Source of the DNA: Medicago truncatula
Lineage: Eukaryota > Streptophyta > Magnoliopsida > Fabales > Fabaceae
Length of the DNA: 64,000 bases
Assembly: GCF_003473485.1 (NCBI RefSeq)
Contig: NC_053042.1
Span: forward strand, 44,479,762 to 44,543,761
Direction of reading: 5' to 3'
This document shows, in pieces, positions 58,301-64,000 of the stretch. The notes beneath the pieces are model-generated. The model was not told the origin of the DNA. It saw only the letters and a program-made list of their open reading frames with translations, and made no database searches. The first letter of the stretch is position 1; each line of letters begins with the position of its first letter. The translations under genes and the position numbers were made by a program.

Positions 58301-59240
58301 ATATTGTTAAAGTAAACATAAATGATTGCAATTAAAAAAAAATAAACGAAAATGTCACACAATCATCCAAGAGCGTTTAGATGAGATGACACAAGTCTCT
58401 TCTAGCTTAATCAGGTCCTTGGGCAAGCAACAATATTAACTTTTGTCACACATTTAGGTCCCACAAGACTCGAAAGATTAGTCTCCACGGTTACGCGCAC
58501 GGAGGATATCTGATTTCCAAAAAACAAATGTCACACAGTTTCCATTTCTAAAATTGTCCTTAGCGAAATTCCTAACAACGGCGATACAATATGACCACAA
58601 ATAAATGCAATTAATTCTTATTAATACCTTTTCAATTTGGTACTAAATGGAAATGGTCATTTTTTTCACCCACGGATTCAACTCCTGATGCACATAAGGA
58701 CCTATTTAGTAGATGATTTGTAAGTACATTGCTCATTAAGCCTTGAGGCATCCTCTCGCCCGGAAAAAACAAGTAATTGTTTAAATTTATTTATTTCATT
58801 CAAACCCTACAAAAATGCATCATTTTAGGTAAATTTATTAGAAAAAGTAGGTAAAAGAGAACAGATGTGTTTCATTCTAATTTTGGACCAAAATATCAAT
58901 TTTCTATAATATACTTTTATCAATTTTCTATAATATACTTTTCTATCAATTTAGGTAAATCTTTCAAAAAAAAAAACAAGACTCATGTCTCCGTTATTAA
59001 TTTTAGTCATCCGTGTAAAATATTCCGACATTAAATACTAACATTTCGACGTTACATCCGTTAAACAATTCATGTTTAACGATGCGAAAATCCAAATAAC
59101 TATATACACGTTGATATTTGTATATAATATGCAATTGAAAATACGATAAATATGCGTTTTATTGATATATTGTGTATAAAATAATGAATTTGTCGTTTAA
59201 TTAGATTTTATATAAAAATAATAATAATAGTTGGAATTCT
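55382..59240. other. gene-poor interval
   Basis: AT-rich upstream region of the SKU5-like gene and beyond. No accepted gene. A 25-bp tandem duplication ('atcaattttctataatatac' twice) lies at about 58897-58945. Open frames at 55856, 56551 and 57072 have no domains. Confidence 0.5.
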
Positions 59241-59271
59241 AGCCCGTGCTTGGCACGGGTTTCCAAGCTAG
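59241..59271 (+). mobile_element. Helitron 3' terminus
   Basis: The perfect hairpin CCCGTGC-TTG-GCACGGG (59243-59259) is followed nine bases later by CTAG (59268-59271) and then T. This is the classic 3' end of a plant Helitron (stem-loop then CTRR, inserted before T). The element would extend to the left; its 5' TC end was not located with confidence (a candidate 'tctctac' occurs near 58213). Confidence 0.7.
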
Positions 59272-59732
59272 TAAGTCTAATTTCACACATATTAAGAAAA
59301 ATTAAAAGTGTAGTTAATGTGTCTATTTTATGCGTGAATATTATTAAATTGTTTTTTGTTTATATGTGTATTGAATTTGAATTTTTATATTCCAATACAA
59401 TTTTTTTCAAGGATATTCGAATACAAGTTAGTATTGGTTAAGGGTATGTTGTCGCCCACCTTTGATGGGTCGGAAACCGGTGCGAAAGCAAAAAAAAAAT
59501 GTGTGTTTTGAAAAAAATAATAATAAATGCATTTAGTAATTTGTATAGGGGTTTATATTCAAGGACAAGAATTTTTATCATATTATTGGTAAAAGATAAA
59601 TATGGTTTGTTACTATTTAAACGTCAAAAGTATTTATACATAAAACTTTAATCAAAATCAAGACTTCATAAAAATATTGCTTATAAATGTTGTCGGTCTG
59701 AACACTAATAGATTATAAAATATATTTTTTAA
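59272..59732. other. gene-free spacer
   Basis: AT-rich sequence between the Helitron end and the following MITE. The small open frame at 59250-59441 overlaps the Helitron terminus and is not a gene. Confidence 0.4.
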
Positions 59733-60122
59733 AGGCTAAATTATGTTTTTGGTCCCTTAACTATTTAATTAGTATCACGGTCCCTAAATTAAAATTTGAT
59801 TTATTTTGGTATCTTAACTTCTCTGAGTTACACATTTTGATCTTTTTCGTTAGTTTTAATTCAAAAATGTTAGGTTTTCTTCCTTTTCTTCTGGAATTTT
59901 TCTCGGATTTTTGTTGTTGAAGGTTGACGGAGATGATATGAAGATGAAGAAGAGGAGAACATGATGAAGAAAATCTAACGTTTTTAAATTAAAACTAACG
60001 AAAAGGACCAAAATGTGTAAGGAGAGAAAGTTAAGATGCCAAAATAAATCAAATTTTAACTAAGGGACCAAAGCGATACTAATTAAATAGTTAAGGGACC
60101 AAAAATGCAATTTTGCCTTTTT
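59733..60122. mobile_element. long-inverted-repeat MITE, about 390 bp
   Basis: The arms are inverted copies: 'ggtcccttaactatttaatt' pairs with 'aattaaatagttaagggacc', and 'cgttagttttaattcaaaaa' pairs with 'tttttaaattaaaactaacg'. Ends are 'aaaggctaaatta' and, as reverse complement, 'aaaggcaaaattg'. No coding sequence. The target duplication was not resolved. Confidence 0.75.
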
Positions 60123-60778
60123 AAATGAAAACTAGAAAAGGAATAAAAAAAAACATGGAAACAAATTTATTCAAAAATGGAAACAAATTATATACCAAGT
60201 CTTTCTGTCAAAAAAAAGTTATATACCAATTTTTTTATATTAGATAAATGAGTAGATATTGTAGGAAATAACATAATGGTATAACCGAACAGTGAGATTT
60301 CATTAAATGTCTATATAAAGCAAAAATCATAAGGATATAAATAAAATATATATAACAAAAAAATTAAAACATATATTTAAGGAAATATTCCCGAAAAATA
60401 AAATATTGATATTTTTCATAAAATAGAAATCAGGCTTAATTGCATATTTTCCCAGACTAATTTCACTCACTTATGGAAATAGTTTCCCCAATTTACCGTT
60501 GGTCTCTTCTAAGATTTTTTAACTTAAAAATAATGACGTGGTAGATTTTCAATTGTGTAACATTCGATATGATGATGTAGAATCGTTCATATGGATTAAT
60601 TATATACATTTATTAATTAATTAGATCATAAATATTTAATGAAGTTGAAATTAAAGTTTTTGGAGTGTTTTGTTGTAATTTTATGGGTGTTGATCATTAT
60701 ACATCATTAGATTGTATGATATATCATTTAAAATATGTAACATAATCATTTTTTTTTTGTCTATAAATCCATGGGAGG
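60123..60778. other. gene-free spacer
   Basis: AT-rich sequence with no supported feature. Confidence 0.4.
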
Positions 60779-61015
60779 TTTTTTTTTTTTTTTAACAAAC
60801 AAAAATGGATTATATTAACACTGCTAAAACAATCTTCTCAGTACAAGGTGTGTACCAAGAAGACCGTTAAGAAAACCAGCAGTTCACACAACATACAACA
60901 AAAGTCTAGCTAATGCCTAACACGACAATGGACTCGACCATCACAAATGTTCACCAATAACAAAGATAGCCTTATTGACTTTCAACCACCACAAAGAATA
61001 ATATTTTTACTTTGT
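60779..61015 (-). mobile_element. LINE 3' end fragment
   Basis: Begins on the plus strand with a poly-T run. Read on the minus strand it has non-LTR 3' UTR-like sequence ('cttggtacacaccttgtact', 'gagaagattgttttagcagt') followed by the A-rich tail. It is 5'-truncated; the left boundary is set by the tail and the right boundary is approximate. Confidence 0.6.
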
Positions 61016-61979
61016 CTAGTAGATGAACTATTCAACATTCCTTCTGTTTAAATAGTCTATATTTCTCTCGGTCCATAAAACTCAGACGCTAAGGAGCCAA
61101 ACACCGAAAAAATTGAGGGATTAAGTAATTTTAAAATTAAGGAACCAATTTTATAAATGGGTTAAAATATGATGATCAAGCTGTAAAGTAATTAAGCCTA
61201 AAAAGATAAAGACCTGTGTCTGATAGTGAAAAATAAGATAAAAATTAACGAGATTAATCATGATTATAGAAAATAAAAATTTCTTCTAGAAAAAATGCAA
61301 ATACAAATTTAAATCTAAATACTGAGGAGAATAATAGTTTGACTCAGTAAAAATTATTTGAAAAGATATCACATAAATGTGGTTATTATTATACTAAAAA
61401 AGGAAATATGGAAACAAAATAAATTATATACGATTTTAGAAGATTCTTTTAGACTCGAGTAATTAATCTTTAAAGTTTTGTTGGAGATACTCAATGTATT
61501 AAAAAAAAAATACCATAACCATATCATAACTTGCATAATACATGATAATATATGACAACTCATACAAAACCACAATGCAGTTGTACGCCTCAATGTAGAA
61601 CAGTAGAAGTTACATATTTCAAATGTTTTATCATGTGACAATATCAAAGCCTTAGACAATAAAAAACAAATAATAATAATTTCTTTAGAATAATAATAAT
61701 AATAGAAATTATGCGATGATTTTTTTTTTAAGAAGTTATGCGATGATTTATGACACGCTACTTCTTTCTTTTTTAATAAATTAAATTTTGATATATTTTC
61801 GGTATAAAAAATTATGTTACAACGTATATTTATGTATTTACAGATAGTTATGATTAAATTCAAACGTTTTTAATGATAATATGATTATGAATATTATATC
61901 ACAGTGAATGTTTTTTCTACAGTGACATGCATGTAAATTAAATTCTTTTTGATATAATATACAAATTTAAACATTTTAA
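61016..61979. other. gene-free spacer before MADS copy 2
   Basis: AT-rich. The 164-codon minus-strand frame at 61369-61863 is low in complexity and has no domain, so it was not accepted. Confidence 0.45.
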
Positions 61980-62081
61980 AAATTTGGAAATAATATATTT
62001 TACGTATGTTTCTATTTGGAACATAAGGTGATATATACATTACCCAAACAATGACGTGTTGTAATTTCAAATGAGGTAGTA

Positions 62082-62091
62082 GATATAAATA
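62082..62091 (+). promoter_or_regulatory. TATA box of MADS copy 2
   Basis: 'gatataaata' 95 bp upstream of the ATG at 62177, at a position comparable to the TATA-like element of copy 1. Confidence 0.6.
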
Positions 62092-62176
62092 CCGGACGGC
62101 ACGACATTGAACAAATAACGCACTTTTTTTCTTCTTCTCATTTCTCGTAACTTTCTTTGAAATTCTGTTGCAACCA

Positions 62177-62650
62177 ATGGCAAGAAGAAAGGTGAAGCTG
62201 GCCTTAATTCCCGATGACTCGGCAAGGAAGGCGAGCTACAACAAAAGAAAGAAGGGTCTCTTAAAGAAGGTAAGTGAACTCACCATTCTTTGTGATGTTC
62301 CAGCTTGTGCTATAATTTCCAGTCCTTTTGATTCTCGGACAGAGGTCTGGCCGCATCCAGAAGGAGCCAATAAGATAATTGAGAGGTTTCAAAATTTATC
62401 TGTGAAAGATGAAACTAGAAATGTGAGCCATGAAAGGTTTATCATGCAGACGATTGCCAAAGCCAGGGACAAACTAAGAAAGTTGAAATATGAGAATCAT
62501 GAGCAAGAGTGGGATCTTTTTATGCTCATGAAATTGCAAGCCAACAACAATATTCTTGATGGACTGACTACTGAAGAAGTGAAGGATCTTGGAAAGCGTG
62601 CTGAGAAGAAGTTGAAGGAGGTTGATGAGAAGATTGATACACTTGATTGA
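62177..62650 (+). CDS. type I M-gamma MADS-box transcription factor, AGL80-like (copy 2)
   Basis: Single-exon nuclear DNA-binding protein of 157 residues, closely similar along its whole length to the product of 33791-34261. The MADS domain is at 1-60 (MARRKVKLALIPDDSARK, YNKRKKGLLKKVSELTILCD, ACAIISSPFDSRTEVWP). The remaining part is charged and helical (HERFIMQTIAKARDKLRKLK) and ends KIDTLD like copy 1. Differences are spread over the protein rather than clustered, and both copies keep the frame, so both may function. By family (AGL80, PHERES) a role in central cell, endosperm or other reproductive tissue is likely. The start is the ATG of MARRKV; the sequence upstream is leader. Confidence 0.93.
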   Translation: MARRKVKLALIPDDSARKASYNKRKKGLLKKVSELTILCDVPACAIISSPFDSRTEVWPHPEGANKIIERFQNLSVKDETRNVSHERFIMQTIAKARDKLRKLKYENHEQEWDLFMLMKLQANNNILDGLTTEEVKDLGKRAEKKLKEVDEKIDTLD

Positions 62651-64000
62651 TGAAATGTTTTTTTAATTTATTTGTTGTTCTTTTGATTTATTTAAATTGC
62701 ATGCAATTTTGGTTTCTGCTCTGAGAGCATTGTGATGCATCTATCATTAGGTCATCTAAATAAAATTCATGGACTTCAATTATATGTGTTATAAACCTTG
62801 TCTTTGAAATTCTTCCATAAAGATATCCTCCTTGAATTTGGTACTTCAAAGTTATAAGAGTAAGAATTTATTGCAACATTAGTATCTTAGTTAAAAGGTA
62901 ATGACAATATGGTTCTAATTTTACAAGAAGTCCTTGTAGAAATAAAAAAAATACTTGTATAGGATTTAATTACATTAATTTAAGGTTTTACTTTCTATAA
63001 ACAAAAACATGGAAGGACATAGATCTAACCAAGGTTTTCAAATCGAGTGTTAATACATAAATTCGTCCGAGTTTCATTTTTAGGTATCAAAATCGTGTAA
63101 ACTCGGACATAAACTCATTTTTTGGTAAAATTGAAAAGTTGATCGAGTTAACAAGTGCTCGTGAAAGGGAAAAAACAAATTAAGAATAAGGAGTGTTATG
63201 ATAATCAACCCTAGAACAAATTTTAGAAACATCGTGTGTTCTATTTTCTTTGTTTTTTCTCCATCGATTTCGAGATAACTTTAGTGAAACTTTGATTATC
63301 TAAATGATTCATCTGTCACCGTTATTATTTTAAAGGCTTTTCAAGAGACCCAATATCATGAGCGACTTTCAAATTACGAATCTAGCAAACAAGGTTTCGA
63401 TGAACTTTGAGGATTTCATCATCCACCATTGTATCACTCTAAAGACCAAAAATAAATGAGAAATGATATTTGTACCTAAAATATCATTTACATGTTGTTC
63501 CTCTCTTTGTATCATGTAAGCTCTTGATTAGAAATATATTATAAGCGACAACCTTTTTATTTATTTTTTGCATTTTAGTACTCTACTAGAGAGTTGATTA
63601 ACAATATTAGCATCATCTACTAACTGCAGAGATGTGTCAGCTAAGTCGGGTTTTATGGTGGCCATTTGTTAATTGTAGAGTGAAGAACCTATACTTGGAC
63701 AAAGAAGACATGATTTGCTAACATCAAAATTTTGATGTCAAATATGATATCTTTGTTTTTTTTCTGTATATTATTGAAATGTGTGGAAATTGTAGAAAAT
63801 AATAAGATAGATAAAGATAAACACATAAGATATCATTTGATGTGCAAATCACATAACTGCAACCAAAACGTCAAACCCTCATCCTTTGACATAAGGGAAT
63901 TAGGAGATTTAGGCTTTGTTTAGGAGTTTGGAGGGTTGGAAATATATAGAAAAATGGATAAAAAATTAACATTTTTTAAAAGAACAGTTTTTTAGAGAAT
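62651..64000. other. 3' flank of MADS copy 2
   Basis: Non-coding continuation of the inverted duplication to about 63870, then AT-rich sequence to the window end. The 63-codon frame at 63732-63923 has no domain. Confidence 0.5.

Larger units (their letters stand above)
61980..63870 (+). repeat. inverted segmental duplication, arm 2
   Basis: Partner of about 32930-34445. Homology runs from the MADS promoter through the gene to about 1.2 kb beyond its stop. Late shared words such as 'gctaacatcaaaattttgat' (63718) and 'aaagataaac' (63813) match the other arm's complement near 33070 and 32980. The arm is longer here because of small insertions, for example in the 63000-63600 part. Confidence 0.82.

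Noticed and set aside
61369-61863. 164-codon minus-strand frame
   Set aside because: Low-complexity AT-rich sequence rich in Ile, Lys, Phe and Tyr, with no domain; expected by chance in such composition.
1-64000. CRISPR arrays, bacterial operons or phage genes
   Set aside because: The repeats present are microsatellites and transposon ends. Gene structure, splice sites and families are those of a plant nuclear genome.

Overview
This is a plant nuclear window, AT-rich and intron-bearing, most likely from a legume close to Medicago truncatula. That assignment is an inference. It rests on the gene families, on many short tRNA-derived SINEs, and on LTR-type repeat debris carrying the 'TACAAGCCGGTTTTGTAAGG' signature that I associate with legume genomes. 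No prokaryotic feature, organelle gene, CRISPR array or complete tRNA gene was seen.

Left part (0-31 kb). Two tandem minus-strand genes encode DUF4220/DUF594 membrane proteins: one frameshifted (504-2761) and one intact (9173-11447). A very large single-exon coiled-coil NLR (12810-17477) runs head-to-head with the second. Next comes a 28-exon chloroplast pullulanase / limit dextrinase gene (19184-31076). Remnants of the same genes lie in between: a pullulanase fragment with intron sequence at 8.44-8.65 kb, a third DUF4220 5' end at 12.06-12.19 kb, and a second NLR-promoter-like block at 11.67-11.93 kb. The simplest reading is an old tandem duplication of a [DUF4220 <-> NLR -> pullulanase] module, mostly decayed in the outer copies. 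The gap between the DUF4220 genes is filled by non-autonomous Mutator-like elements, a hairpin MITE and a LINE-like insert.

Middle part (31-46 kb). This holds a type I (M-gamma) MADS-box gene (33791-34261, minus), a cluster of SINE and LINE insertions, a nuclear gene for mitochondrial ribosomal protein L6 (38228-38536), and a decayed U-box/USP receptor-like kinase pseudogene (about 39.0-40.0 kb). A gene-poor interval follows.

Right part (46-64 kb). A ZAT5-like two-finger C2H2 repressor gene (46080-47147), an eight-exon SKU5-like cupredoxin gene with a proline-rich, probably GPI-anchored tail (52618-55381, minus), a Helitron 3' terminus, more MITEs, and a second M-gamma MADS gene (62177-62650, plus). 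The two MADS genes and their flanks form an inverted duplication 28 kb apart.

The most unusual object is the NLR. Before its NB-ARC and LRR parts it carries four coiled-coil-like blocks and a polytopic membrane region made of tandemly repeated hydrophobic hairpins. It also has altered kinase-2 and MHD motifs. Its divergent neighbour encodes a polytopic membrane protein, so a co-regulated membrane immune module is a reasonable but unproven hypothesis.
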